Assembly (NCBI GenBank): GCA_947311845.1
Contig: CAMZMU010000117.1
Location: 79,214,394 to 79,278,393 of the forward strand
From: Poa pratensis
Taxonomy: Eukaryota > Streptophyta > Magnoliopsida > Poales > Poaceae
DNA length: 64,000 bases
Direction: 5' to 3'
The notes below the pieces were generated by a model. The model was not told the DNA's origin, did no database searches, and saw only the letters and a list, made by a program, of their open reading frames with translations. The translations under genes and the position numbers were made by a program. Below, piece by piece: positions 10,434 through 21,122 of this stretch; the first letter of the stretch is position 1, and every line of letters begins with the position of its first letter.

Positions 10434-11033
10434 ATGTCTTCGGGAGACTCCTTCCAATGCTCCTCCATGGACAATGATGATGATGAACTCGAGGGCAACA
10501 GCCCCACGTCCATATGGAGAAGGAATAGGAAGAGGAAGGACTACTCGGATGATGAAGACTACAAGCCCGACGAGGAGGAGATGGAGAAGGAGGAAGCGGA
10601 AGAGAAAGAATACAAGCCCTTCGTCGACATCGCACCTATTGCAACAGCACCACCTTCTCCTATCTCCGTTGCTGGTGTGAGGGTGAACGTGTCTCTTGGA
10701 AACAAGAGGCAGACGGCTCGCATGAGCACAGGAGGGAAGGCTCCTAGGCACGCACTTGCTAGCAAAAACGTGGTTTCTACTCTTATTGACAGGGAATTCA
10801 AGCGTGCCACCCAAGAGAACTATCCTGGTGAATGGGATCGTAAGATCCCTAATGTTAAAGTACCAAGCCCGGAGTGGAAGCCTTGCAAGGAGACGGTGGA
10901 GAAGAATCTCATGGAAAAACTGGGAGAAGCTGCAAGGGAGTTTGAAAAAGCCTACAACCTTATGATGAGCATTGTTGGAAAACTTGAAGATAATTATTAT
11001 GAAGACAAGAAGAAAGAGCAGAAGTGGTTCTAG
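10434..11033 (+). CDS. Accessory nuclear protein with a histone H3 tail mimic (K9M)
   Basis: This is a 199-residue uninterrupted frame; the ATG at 10434 (MSSGD) is chosen because the next upstream in-frame candidate is only a TTG. Residues 1-75 are acidic with serine-aspartate stretches and a basic RRNRKRK nuclear-localisation-like patch near residue 35. Residues 92-111 read [20 protein letters not shown]. Aligned to the histone H3 tail from Lys4 to Lys23 ([20 protein letters not shown]) 15 of 20 are identical. The changes are K4R, K9M, K18H, Q19A and T22S. The rest of H3 is absent. Residues about 115-199 are charged and helical ([22 protein letters not shown]). No envelope or membrane signature is present. 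Known biology: H3K9M occupies the active site of H3K9 methyltransferases and inhibits them. Inferred role: a decoy for SUVH4-type enzymes or other H3-tail readers, aiding escape from silencing. Nothing in the sequence proves activity. Confidence 0.8.
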   Translation: [199 protein letters not shown]

Positions 11034-12715
11034 CAAGACGTCAAGCTTGGGGGAGTTCCACTAGTCTTTATCTCTACTAGTTTATCATATCTATCTAGTC
11101 ATGGTGTGTTTTGCTTTTATCGTTTAGTTATCAATATCTCTTAGGCGTGTGTGAGCTCATGGAGCATTATCATGTATCTCTATCTTGTGGTTTATCAATG
11201 AATATGAAAGTATGGTGTCATCCATGATTCCCTTGCTTGGAGATTTATGGGTAACACTCATGCAAATGAGCGTGGCATATTTAGAAGTTTCAGTCACATC
11301 TTGCCTTGAACCTAATTAACTTGAGTATGTTGGATAATTGTAGAATCACCCCATTATAAAATGAGTAAAGAAATGGTTAGTTCTATGGACACTCATGCAT
11401 GCATTTAGATGGTCAACTTTCTCCCTCTTGCTAGCCCAAAAATTCCAACAAGTAAAAACTTGTTTCCAACACCTTCAACCAAAGTTTTTCCAGTGAGTCC
11501 ACCATATCTACCTATTAGCTTTATGCTATTCCGAGTATGTTTATCATGATATTTTGTTATCTATACCTCTGAATTAAAATGCTTATGTTATTGATTGTTA
11601 TGGGAAAAGTTGGTTATAGAGCTCTCTCGAACTTGATGCACACTTTACTTTATTGCATAAATAAAATATGACCCATTGTGATTAAAATTATGATGTTGTG
11701 GGCTTGACAAATGTCTTTGGTTGAGAGTTAGCTCATATGTGCTGTCACATGGCAAGCTTTCAACATTGCACATCATCTCATTTAGTTGATATCATGTACT
11801 TTTGTTTATGGATGCTTACCATGGGTGAAATAAATGAGGAAATGAAGTGAGTTTAAATGAGTTTGTATAAATGGTTAGAGAGACGCCTGGGCCGCTAATC
11901 TAAGCCATGCATCATTCATGGTGGAAATTTACTTACATGCTATGGTGAACCTTCTGTGATACACCTTACAATAAAAAGCTATCCAATGGTAAATAAAAAG
12001 GGTGTTGAGATTGTTCATTATGTTTGTTTGTCTTGTCATTTTGATATGGGCTTGTTCCATATCCTGGGACAAGAGGTACCCCAGTTGACGCTCTTAATGA
12101 TACTATTATTACTTACAATGATATTTAACTTGAACTTGCTTTGTTTTCCAAGTTGAGTAACACATGGAGTAGGTACTTGTATTCAAGGGGCATGAGACTT
12201 TCAACCTGTACTTTGTCAAGCACATTACTCATATTTGCTTTCACTTTAAACTTAATCATTCAAGATGCTATGATAGGGGAATGAGAGCTTGACACCAAGG
12301 ATTACCATATTACAATCACTGACTTAAGTAGAGAAGTTCAGAAGTTAGATGAAACTTATTCATGCTTTACCTCTACTCATATATATATATATCTTTCCAA
12401 AGTGTCCACCTTTTATATTCAGATTTTCATCAATACTCTATGGCCATTATAGAGCAAAAGCATGTGAAAAATAGTATGATTCAATTGTCCAACATACAAT
12501 GGTTATTTGCTTTCAAAAGTAAGGGGTGATTGCTAGAGCTTCTACTTATGTTGCCCTCATGTGTATGAGTTTTAGTTCATTAATCTTACATTGCAACTGA
12601 ATATGATGATGATACAATGCTCGTATTTATTTATCAACCATAAGTCCATTGATGCATGTAATGATCTATGTCCTTACTTACTCGAGGACGAGTAAAGGTT
12701 TAAGCTTGGGGGAGT
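11034..12715 (+). other. 3' non-coding region of element A with internal and terminal polypurine tracts
   Basis: No ORF of note is present. AAGCTTGGGGGAGTT occurs at 11043-11057, 10 bp after the accessory ORF stop. It matches the real polypurine tract immediately before the 3' LTR (12702-12715). The remainder is AT-rich and holds a short TA repeat near 12380. The internal copy could prime plus-strand synthesis or be a relic of how the accessory cassette was acquired. Confidence 0.7.
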
Positions 12716-14232
12716 TGATACGTGCATTTTATATCATCATTTATACAACTTTTAGTATCATATTAGAATGTTATTTGCATTGCTATATCATTGTTTTTGC
12801 ATGTTTTAGATGATTTATGGGACTTTCATACAAAGTCTCTATTTTTGGTATTTAATTTTTGGGAGGCAGAAAACCTCCTTTTTCTTGTTTTTAATGTTTC
12901 AGGAGCTACAGGAACCCAAATAATAAAAGGGAAAATACACAGCTGGTTTTTCATCGAGAGAAAGGCAGAGGGAAGAAGACCGAAGAGAGGAGAGCCACGA
13001 GGCCCAAAAGGGGTGGGCCCACGCGGCCCAAGTACCTGGCCGCGTGGGACCCACTAAGTGGGGCCTCGGGCACCTCCTCGCCTGGGGCTTTTTATCGACG
13101 CCTTCGTCCTCCCCGAAAAGTTACGCCCTAATTTTTCCAAGTCCATCCGAGGCCGCGGCGGCGGCGAAACTCCTGATTCCCTCCGAGGGGGATCAGATCC
13201 TGCTGCTCCGGAGCTCCGGAGAAGGGGGAAATCATCGTCATCGTCATCACCTCTCCTCCTTGGCGTGGGAGGAGGCCTCTACACCATCACCATCACCAAG
13301 ACCAGCACCATCTCCATCATCATCTCCGTGATCCACTCCGTTCCCCTCGTAGTTTGAGAGTTGCTATACCCTAGATACTTGTCTTGTGCTACTATTCATG
13401 TTTGTGATTGAGTACTTGTCATTATTTGGTGGTGAAGTTATATTTTCAGATTGTGTTGTACCACTTATGCCACTGAATATTATCATGTTTGCACGTTGTG
13501 AGTAGTTCCCATATGTTCCTGAGGGCATAGGATGAATTGGCAATGATTTATATATAACATGTGTTGGTATTTTGTCAAGAGTTTATCTTTTATGTGATTC
13601 TATGATGGTGTTGTGCGAACGTCGACTGCACAACACTTCACCTATATGGGCTCATAGGAGAACACCGTAGTATAATGAATTGAGGGAGACTTGGGAGGAC
13701 ATGTAAACCTGGGACCGAATCATGAAGTTATATTATGAGGGTATTAGTATCGGGGACCTTAGAGTGTAATGCTATGGTGGGACTTTATGTCTTAATAATT
13801 CTTGTGCAGTCATTTACTTGGCCACATGATCCATCATAAGGGGTTGTAGTTTATTTATTTAGCTATACCTATAATGGCTCCGTCCAAAGAAGATTAAAAC
13901 TTGACAAGATATTCAACGTGTTGTTTAATAAATCTCTATGCCTAGCAATATCCATGCCGCCCTCGGGAACGTTTTCCACATATAAGTTACACATCACTTG
14001 AGCTTGTCCTCTTGCACATAAGAGGATTGGGCTTTCTCTCTTTGAGAGCTTTGACTTGCTACTGTTTATTTACTGCATTGCAACTATACAACCAAAAATA
14101 CCAAAAACACTTGCATCTTTTATTGTTTTATTTATCAATCTTGCTAACCAATACCTTCAGCTCCTCGTGGGTTCGACAACCTTTTCTAATTGAAAGGTAC
14201 TACAATTGATCTCCTACACTTGGGAGTCATCA
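12716..14232 (+). repeat. 3' LTR of element A
   Basis: It starts TGATACGTGC right after the polypurine tract and ends GGGAGTCATCA, followed by the CCTAT duplication. It is nearly identical to 3786-5304 and includes the same hairpin at 13018-13048. Confidence 0.93.
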
Positions 14233-14237
14233 CCTAT

Positions 14238-14290
14238 TCACCCCCCCCCCTCTAGGCGACATCCTTGTCCTTTCAATTGGTATCAGAGCC
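14238..14290 (+). other. End of the outer left LTR and initiator-Met primer site
   Basis: The outer LTR resumes after element A with TCACCC...CCTCTAGGCGACATCC and ends CTTTCA at 14275, matching the right LTR end at 40029. TGGTATCAGAGCC at 14278-14290 is complementary to the 3' end of initiator methionine tRNA, the usual copia primer. Confidence 0.9.
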
Positions 14291-14330
14291 TGAGCTTTCT
14301 TTTTGGGCTTTACCGCCTAGAGAGTAAAAT

Positions 14331-16095
14331 ATGTCGTTTAGAGAATTAGTGCACGATCCCACTTTCATTTTCGATGGCACAAATTATGATGTTTGGAAAA
14401 TTCGTATGCTTAATCTTTTTAGGGACATGGGTCCAAATTATATTAAGAGGATTGTAGATGTGGGTTTTTCTCCTCCAAAGGATTCCCAAGAATTATCTTT
14501 AGAGGATGAGGAAAACTCTCATCTCGATACTCTAGTTTCTAATGGTCTTATTTGTGTTTTGAGCGATGTAGTTCTTGCTTCAATTATGCCTTTTCGGAAC
14601 GCTCGTGAGCTTTGGACCAAGCTTCAAGATATATATGAAGAGTCCAACATTATTGAGGATGATTGTTATCCCTCCACCTCCGGCCGTGATGAGTTCACAA
14701 CTTCTTCCACTTCACCAACATGTGATTTGTCACAAGGTAATGATATGGTGAGTGGTGATAGAAATTGCATTGTAGATGATGAATCTACTATTGACTATAC
14801 TTCTTCTCCATCTTATTGCAATGTTCTATGTTTGGACTTCAACTCTTCTAGCACCCTAAATGTCATACATGCTAGTGTTGATAGCCCTTGCATATCATGT
14901 AATAGTTGTTTAACTAAATCTCATGATGATATGCTTCCTATGTTTTGTTGCCATGAAACCAATGCTTCCATGTCCTCTATTACTTGTGTGACTAACAATA
15001 TAGAGGAATCCCAACATTTGTTGGAACAAGACATGGACCTCAATGGCGCTTCAAGTAATTCTTCATCATCTTTGCCCACTACTCACTTTTGCTTATGGCT
15101 AAGGAGTCAAAGGTATCCCCTACTTCGAATCCCAATATATCTCAAAATGATGATGTTGAAGAAAATGATAATGATGCTTCCATTCATGAGATGGGTAAAA
15201 TAGTTCTTCATGCGCTTTCAAAGAATAAAATTGCTCGTGATAACTTCTTAGAAATCATGAGTACCTTTGTTCACCGCAAGCTTACTATTGAGCTTTTGGA
15301 AACTCAATTTGATGAGAAATGTAAAATTGAGAGAGAAGATGCTATGGAAAAAGCATCCTTAGAGAATGCCCTTGAGGAAGAGCAAGAGTTTCGAGTGTCT
15401 CTTGAGGAGAAACTTGAATCTCTTGATGAGTCAAATGATCTTATTATTGCTAAAATCATTAAGGAAAGAGATCATGCTCTTGCTAAATATAAAGTGCTTA
15501 AAAATAAAAAGGTTGAATTTGGAGTTGGCAATGCTAGACTAGTTGAGGATATAGAGAGACTTGACAAAGCTCATAAGGCTTTGGAAAGTGAACACTCTCT
15601 CCTTATAAAGACTCATGATCAACTCCAAACTCAACTATCTAATAATGATGAGCTTGCCAAGTTGTCTTCTTCCATTTCTAATGTTAATGATGCTTGTGCT
15701 ACTAACTCCACTTCTTGTGAAGCATCTATTTTGAAGGAGAATGTTGAGCTAAGGGCTCAACTTGAGTTGCTAACTAGCAAGTATGGGATATTGGAAGAAA
15801 TTTATGAAAAGCTCTCTAGCTCTAATGAGGACCTTCTAGCATCCCATGCTAGGCTAAAGTTAGCTCATGAGGCTATTATGTCAAAGGTAACATCTTGTGA
15901 GCCTCAGGTGGACAATGGCACAACTTCTACTCTTAATGCTATATTGTCTTGTGCTAGTCCTAGTGATTCATCCACTCACAATGTTGATACATCTTGTGAT
16001 GAATTACTTTCCATGCCTTGTTGCTCTAACAATGAAGCTTCTACTTCCTCTAGTTTTTGTGTTGATACTAACCATGTAGAGGAATTAAAAGAGCT
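14331..16095 (+). CDS. gag: Gag of the outer element, amino-terminal part (split by element B)
   Basis: The ATG at 14331 lies 40 bp after the primer site. Residues 1-110 resemble copia-type gag (FDGTNYDVWKIRMLNLF, MPFRNARELWTKLQDIYE). A serine/cysteine-rich linker follows, then from about 15190 a long coiled coil (EREDAMEKASLENALEEEQEF..., IERLDKAHKALESEHSLL) typical of SIRE-type gag. The frame shifts by one base near 15090-15100, giving two overlapping frames (14331-15203 and 15089 onward). The gene is cut at the GAGCT target site by element B and continues in the same frame at 32157-32798. The whole would be about 800 residues. It would form the particle used to package this element and, being alone, would need pol from elsewhere. 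Confidence 0.8.
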
Positions 16096-17630
16096 TGATG
16101 ACCCACACGTATAGGGGGTGTATCGTAGTACTTTCGATAAATAAGAGTGTCGAACCCAACGAGGAGCAGAAGGTGCTGGTATGTAGTTTTGATCAAAGAT
16201 TCACTGTAAACACTAGCAGACAAGTTTTTAGGGGTTTTCAATATAGTAGATAAATACAGTATGAGTAAATAAACGAGAGCAATAATAATTGCAGCGAGTG
16301 TCCCAATCCTTTTGAGTGCAAAGGACAAGCCGGTTGTGTTACTTATGATTACCAAACGTTCCTGAGGACACATGGGAATTTCGTCAAGTGCTTTCGTTTC
16401 ATGTAGTTGATTAATCTTCAATGTTTCGATAAGTGTTGTGTGGGTGAATCTATGCTAGCGCACTGCCCTTCCTAGGACTAATACGTACTTGTGATTATAC
16501 TCCTTGCAAGCATCCGCAACTACAAGAAGGTAATTAAGATAAATCTAACCACAGCTTTAAACTCTCAGATCCTACACTCCCTTGTGCACTAACTTACCAA
16601 CGGGGGTTCAGGTTTCTGTCGCTCTGGCAACCCCACAATTAGCAAGCTAAATACACAATGGATTCCCCTAGGCCCATAAAGATGAAGCATCATGTAGTCG
16701 ACGTCCACATGACACCACTAGAAGAATGACACCACAACTTAAATATCAAACCATTAAATATTACTCAACATTATTCCACTACTAGCAGCAAGACTTTCCC
16801 CATGTCCTCAAGAACTAAACGAACTACTCACAAGACATCATGTGGATCATGATCAGAGGTGATATAATGATGAATCAGAGGTGATATAATGATGAATAAC
16901 AATCTGGACATAAATCTTAATTCACCGATAAAACCCAATAGCATCAACAACAAGGAGTAATTAACACCGGGAGAGTCTCCCCAATGAACTAGACAAGGTG
17001 CAGCCCTAGATGTTACAGCGGAACGGAGTGGAGCAGTGGAGATGATGATGGTGGAGCGGTGGATGATGAAGATGATGATCCCGATGAAGTCCAGCACGAT
17101 GACGACGACAACGGCGATGATTTCCCCCCTCCGGGAAGGAATTTCCCAGGCAGATTTCTCCCTGCCGGAGAGCTTTTCTCTCTCTGTGGTTTCCGTCCCG
17201 TGGAGGCGGCGGAATATTTCGTGGACGAACCTCCTGATGTTTTAGGGTTACGGGGGAGATATACGCGAAGGGGCAGCGCCAGAGGTGGGCCCAGGTGGCC
17301 ACGCCAGGCCTCGGCGCCGCCCTCCTCCTGGCCGCGCCCAGGGGTGGCGTGGGGCCCACCTGGCCCACCTGGAGCTCCCCTTTTGGCTAGCTCCGTCATC
17401 TGGAAAAATAGTAACTTCGGCGAAAGTTTTGTGATTTTTGGAGTTTCGCAAATATATTAGCTTGACGGTGCTTTTTCTAGCTGAAATCTGGCTCCGGCAG
17501 ATAAATCCCCAATAATCATCAAACATGCAAAATAAGATAAAATAACATAAGTAACAAGCATTAATAAGAAATATATCGATGAATAACAGTAAATTATGAT
17601 ATAAAATAGTGATGCAAAATGGACGTATCA
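16096..17630 (-). repeat. 3' LTR of element B
   Basis: It repeats 30647-32156. It includes a long GC-rich inverted repeat (17285-17305 against 17346-17368) just upstream, in element orientation, of a TATATC box near 17260. It also carries a tandem duplication of a 22-bp GATGAATCAGAGG-type unit near 16865 that is absent from the other LTR. Confidence 0.92.
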
Positions 17631-19322
17631 ACTCCCCCCAAGCTTAGACTCGCTTGTCCCCAAGCGAAAACTGAGCTCAGTAAACAAGGCCAAAGGTTTA
17701 TGGAGTGAAGTGTCGGTAATAAAGAATACGGACAAGGAGCATCAATATTTACTTAACAAAACAAATCATTTTAAACAGCAACTTCTCTGTATATAACTTA
17801 ACTTGAAACAAGTAATGAAACAACCACAAATAAAGGTACATAAAAGAAATCAATTGGTGGTGGCAACCTTTGTTCTTGGTCAGAGAACAATCAGCAATTT
17901 AACTTATCTTTCAAGAAGAGTCTTTATACTAGAGCTATATCGCAGAACTTGCATGCTCAACCATCACGGTTCTCTTTGCAGTCAAAGAAAAACTTTCAAA
18001 GTTATATTCTCATAGATAAAAGTCTTTGTGCTCAAACAAAGGAAGAATAAAAGACATGACTGAAAGTATTACAGTCTATAGATGGTTGTATCTCAACAAC
18101 GCAAATGCTTGCTTAAAGAAAGAGGAAATAGGTGTACTGACTCAACATAAAAGTAAAAGATAGGCCCTTCGCAAAGGGAAGCAGAGATTAGATCATGTGC
18201 TAGAGCTTTTTATTTTTAAAACAGATGTAAAAATTGTTTTGAGAGGTGTATGCTATTGGTCAACAAATCAGCGATAGAGTTCTTATCATCTTCCATGCTA
18301 ACCAACTTTTAGATCGGTTCCGAGACTTTATATACTTTGCATTATATTATGCACTTATAGCTTTGACACTCCTCCCCACCATTTCTTTTCACAAACCATG
18401 GCTAACCGAATCCTCGGGTGCCTGCCAACAATCTCAAACCATGGAGGAGTGTCAATTTAATTACTTTACAGTGGTCTAACCAGCTCTTGTGCAATATAAA
18501 ATAGATAAGCAGTTGTAAGCTGCAAGTCTGAGAAAATTAAATTAGCATGGAAGATGACAAACCCAACTACCACGTCCTTATGAGCTTGGTAAACAGTGAC
18601 ACAAAAAGGAGTATTTGAATGTTTTAAAGGTATCACATGACAAATTTACTTGGAGTGGCGATGAAATACCACGTATAGGAAGTTATGTGGACACTTTGGA
18701 GGGTAGTGGCTAAAGGTTTTGGATGCACGAGAAGTATTTCCTCTCAGTACAGGGTTTAGGCTAGCAAGGTTTGGTAGCAAGCATAAGAGTTGAGAGAAAC
18801 AAACAAACATAGATGTAATAAAAACAATCATGCTATCTTCCTTGTAAGCACAAATATTTAAACTCAAGAATGCTAATCTCATGGGCTAACAAGAAAGAAA
18901 GATAACAGGGATAATATTTTTGCAAGAAGTTCTCTCTTCTCTACTTAAGCTTCAAAGTATTGTTGCTACTGACCAATGCTAAGTTTGCCACAACCAACTA
19001 GATTTACTTGCTACACCCAAAGTGATGCTACTACTAACATCAAGATCAGCATATGAAAAGAATTTGCAAACTAAAATAAGGTGTGCAGGAAGAAAAGATA
19101 AAACTTCTCATTAATATTCCAAACAAAAGCAACCTCACACCAACGGATACATTGATAACCAACTAAGGAGTGACACTCCACATTGCAAACCATCTCATAT
19201 GATAACTTCTCTACTCATGATACTACCACAAAATTTAGAAGGTAAAAGATAAAAGATAATGATACTGAAAACACTCCCCCAAGCTTGGAACAAGCTGAGG
19301 GTGTGTTGTTACCCATGACGAA
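17631..19322 (-). other. 3' non-coding region of element B with two polypurine-like tracts
   Basis: In element orientation the real polypurine tract (TAAGCTTGGGGGGAGT, 17646-17631) abuts the 3' LTR. A second copy (CCAAGCTTGGGGGAGTG, 19288-19272) lies about 35 bp past the accessory ORF stop, exactly as in element A. The stretch between is AT-rich, with no recognisable gene. Confidence 0.75.
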
Positions 19323-19829
19323 TTACTCCCTTGGTGGAGATGGTGGCACCACAGTAATAGGAGTGAGGAAACGTTGCAACATCCGGCGAAGACGAGTGTT
19401 CTCCTCTTGAAGTATTTCCACTTCTTCCCGAAGAACACGATATTGCTCACAAAATTGATCAGCAACTCTGTGTGCTTCAGGAACGACATGGATTGAAAAA
19501 GACTCCGGTCTTGGCGGGACTCTTCCCTGCGCATTATGAGAAAAAGCACACTGATAGTTAATGGATCCCACAAAAGTGGGGTTGCTTGGCCTTGATCCCC
19601 CAGTTGCTTCTCCTGAGGGACGACGTGATGGTACCCTCCTAACTTCCTCCAAGACGCTGCGCTCCATGTCCGCCCTCCTGGCGGCAATCTCCTCCTCAGT
19701 AGACCAATCGACAAAAGCTCCATTGTTGATGTCCCGTTGAAGTTCGCGGCGACGCCTGGCAGCGTAGCCTTCCTTGTTCGAGCCGAAGAAGACATCTCGA
19801 TCTAGGGCTTGAAAACCTGGCTGACACAA
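19323..19829 (-). pseudogene. Accessory coiled-coil ORF of element B
   Basis: This sits in the same position as element A's accessory gene but is unrelated in sequence. The readable frame has FFGSNKEGYAARRRRELQRD, WSTEEEIAARRADMERSVLEEVRR, a proline/serine linker, and a carboxy-terminal leucine-zipper-like helix (REEVEILQEENTRLRRMLQRFL). No ATG opens this frame. The only well-placed ATG (19795, ATGTCTTC, the same start context as in element A) lies in the neighbouring frame, so a one-base shift near the start is likely. It is inferred to be a small basic, dimerising, possibly nuclear protein of unknown role. There is no membrane segment to support an envelope identity. Confidence 0.65.
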
Positions 19830-19884
19830 CTGGAAAACAAAGATGTCGAAAACGCGAGATACGGACCTCGAGGGATCCGGGGGA

Positions 19885-20026
19885 TTATATAGCCGAAAGT
19901 TTCATGACAAAAGGAAGGAGCAGGTTGAAACGGGGTCGGAGATGGGCTCCGAGGTGCCCACGCCAGGCCTCAGCGCAGCCAAGGTGGGGCCCGTGCCCAG
20001 GGGTGGCGTGGTGCCCTCGGGCACCA
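19885..20026 (-). promoter_or_regulatory. Candidate internal promoter of element B's accessory ORF
   Basis: Read leftward there is a GC-rich inverted repeat (about 20026-19951, with GTGGTGCCC/GGGCACCAC and CCACGCCA/TGGCGTGG stems), then a TATA box CTATATAA at 19892-19885, then the ORF about 60-90 bp on. The GC block shares CCACGCCAGGCCTC and CCCAGGGGTGGCGTGG phrases with this element's own LTR (17300-17350). The leader therefore resembles its own LTR core promoter, as in element A. Activity is inferred. Confidence 0.5.
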
Positions 20027-20298
20027 CTTCCGTCCCTTTTTCGACTTGTAATTTCCAAAATTAAACAAAAATAACTGATATAAAAGATTTAAAGTTAAAT
20101 ACGAACTTTTTCTTACCGAAACTCATACCTACTCCAAATCAGCTTCTGCAGTTTCCTGTTTTTGAGTTTCAACGAATTCTTCCGGAGTTACCACTTGAAT
20201 AACATCAACATTTTCATTATAAGAATCTCCAGAAATATAGTGCTTGAGTCTTTGCCCATTGACCACTTGTGGTTTGTCACCATCAAGCGAATTAATTT

Positions 20299-21122
20299 TT
20301 ATTGCACCTGAGCGATAAACTTCTTCAACAATATAAGGCCCTTCCCATTTTGAGGCAATTTTCCTGCAAAAAATCTGAGACGAGACCTATACAATAGAAC
20401 TTTACCACCCACGTTAAATTCTCTCTTTAAAAGCCTCTTGTCATGCCATCTCTTAACTTTCTCTTTGAAGAGTTTAGCATTCTCATACGCTTCACTCCTC
20501 CATTCATCAAGAGAACTCAATTCAACTAATCTCTTTTCACCAGCTAGTTTAAAATCTCTATTAAGTTCTTTGATTGCCCAATAAGCTTTATGTTCTAACT
20601 CTAAAGGTAAATGACATGCTTTGCCATAAACCATTTTGTAAGGAGACATGCCCATGAGATTTTTATAAGCAGTTCTATAAGCCCACAAAGCATCGTTAAG
20701 CTATCTAGCCCAATTCTTCCTGGATTTATTAACAGTCTTTTGCAAAATCAATTTAATTTCTCTATTTGATAACTCTACTTGACCACTTGTTTGAGGATGA
20801 TATGGTGAAGCAATTCTGTGGTTAACACCATATTTAGCAAGAATTTTTCTAAAACCACCATGAATAAAATGAGAACCACCATCGGTCATAAGATATGTAG
20901 GTACACCAAACCTAGGAAAAATAACATCCTTAAGCATTTTCAAAGAAGTTTTACCATCAGCACTAGAGGTTGGTATAGCTTCTACCCATTTAGTAACATA
21001 ATCAACAGCAACAAGAATATGAGTATAACCATCTGATGGAGGAAAAGGACCCATAAAGTCAAATCCCCAACAATCAAAAGGCTCAATAACAAGCGAATAA
21101 TTCATAGGCATTTCATTACGTC
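20299..21122 (-). pseudogene. pol: Integrase core and C-terminal domain of element B
   Basis: 20701-21122 holds most of the DDE core: [48 protein letters not shown] and [23 protein letters not shown]. 20299-20688 carries [20 protein letters not shown] and the carboxy-terminal [16 protein letters not shown] region. They are in different frames, with a stop between them near 20700. The amino-terminal HHCC part lies on the far side of element C (26879 onward). About seven codons between the two halves are missing, so the gene is dead. Confidence 0.85.

Larger units (their letters stand above)
3786..14232 (+). mobile_element. Element A: Athila-like gypsy LTR retrotransposon with an extra ORF
   Basis: This is a 10.45-kb element inserted in the outer left LTR. 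The LTRs (3786-5304 and 12716-14232) begin TGATACG and end TCATCA. The target duplication is CCTAT (3781-3785 and 14233-14237). The tRNA-Asp primer site is at 5316-5333 and the polypurine tract at 12702-12715. In order it encodes gag, protease-reverse transcriptase, RNase H, integrase, then a separate accessory ORF (10434-11033). A hand alignment of the LTRs shows about 4 substitutions and 5 short indels over 1.5 kb. At 1.3e-8 substitutions per site per year that is about 0.1 million years, the youngest dated insertion here. Gag-pol carries several one-base breaks despite this youth. Confidence 0.93.

Noticed and set aside
10434..11033. Interpretation of the accessory ORF as an envelope-like gene, as often said of Athila elements
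   Set aside because: There is no signal peptide, transmembrane segment or cysteine pattern. The protein is charged, soluble and has a nuclear-type basic patch.
14278..14290. tRNA gene at the tRNA-like sequence
   Set aside because: Only 13 bases match the tRNA 3' end. It is a primer-binding site. No tRNA or rRNA gene was recognised anywhere.
19700..19795. ARTRKAT near the start of element B's accessory ORF and ATGGSRP later in the coiled-coil frame, as possible H3 tail mimics
   Set aside because: Only three to five residues match, in two different frames, with no extended alignment. This is not comparable with the 15-of-20 match in element A.
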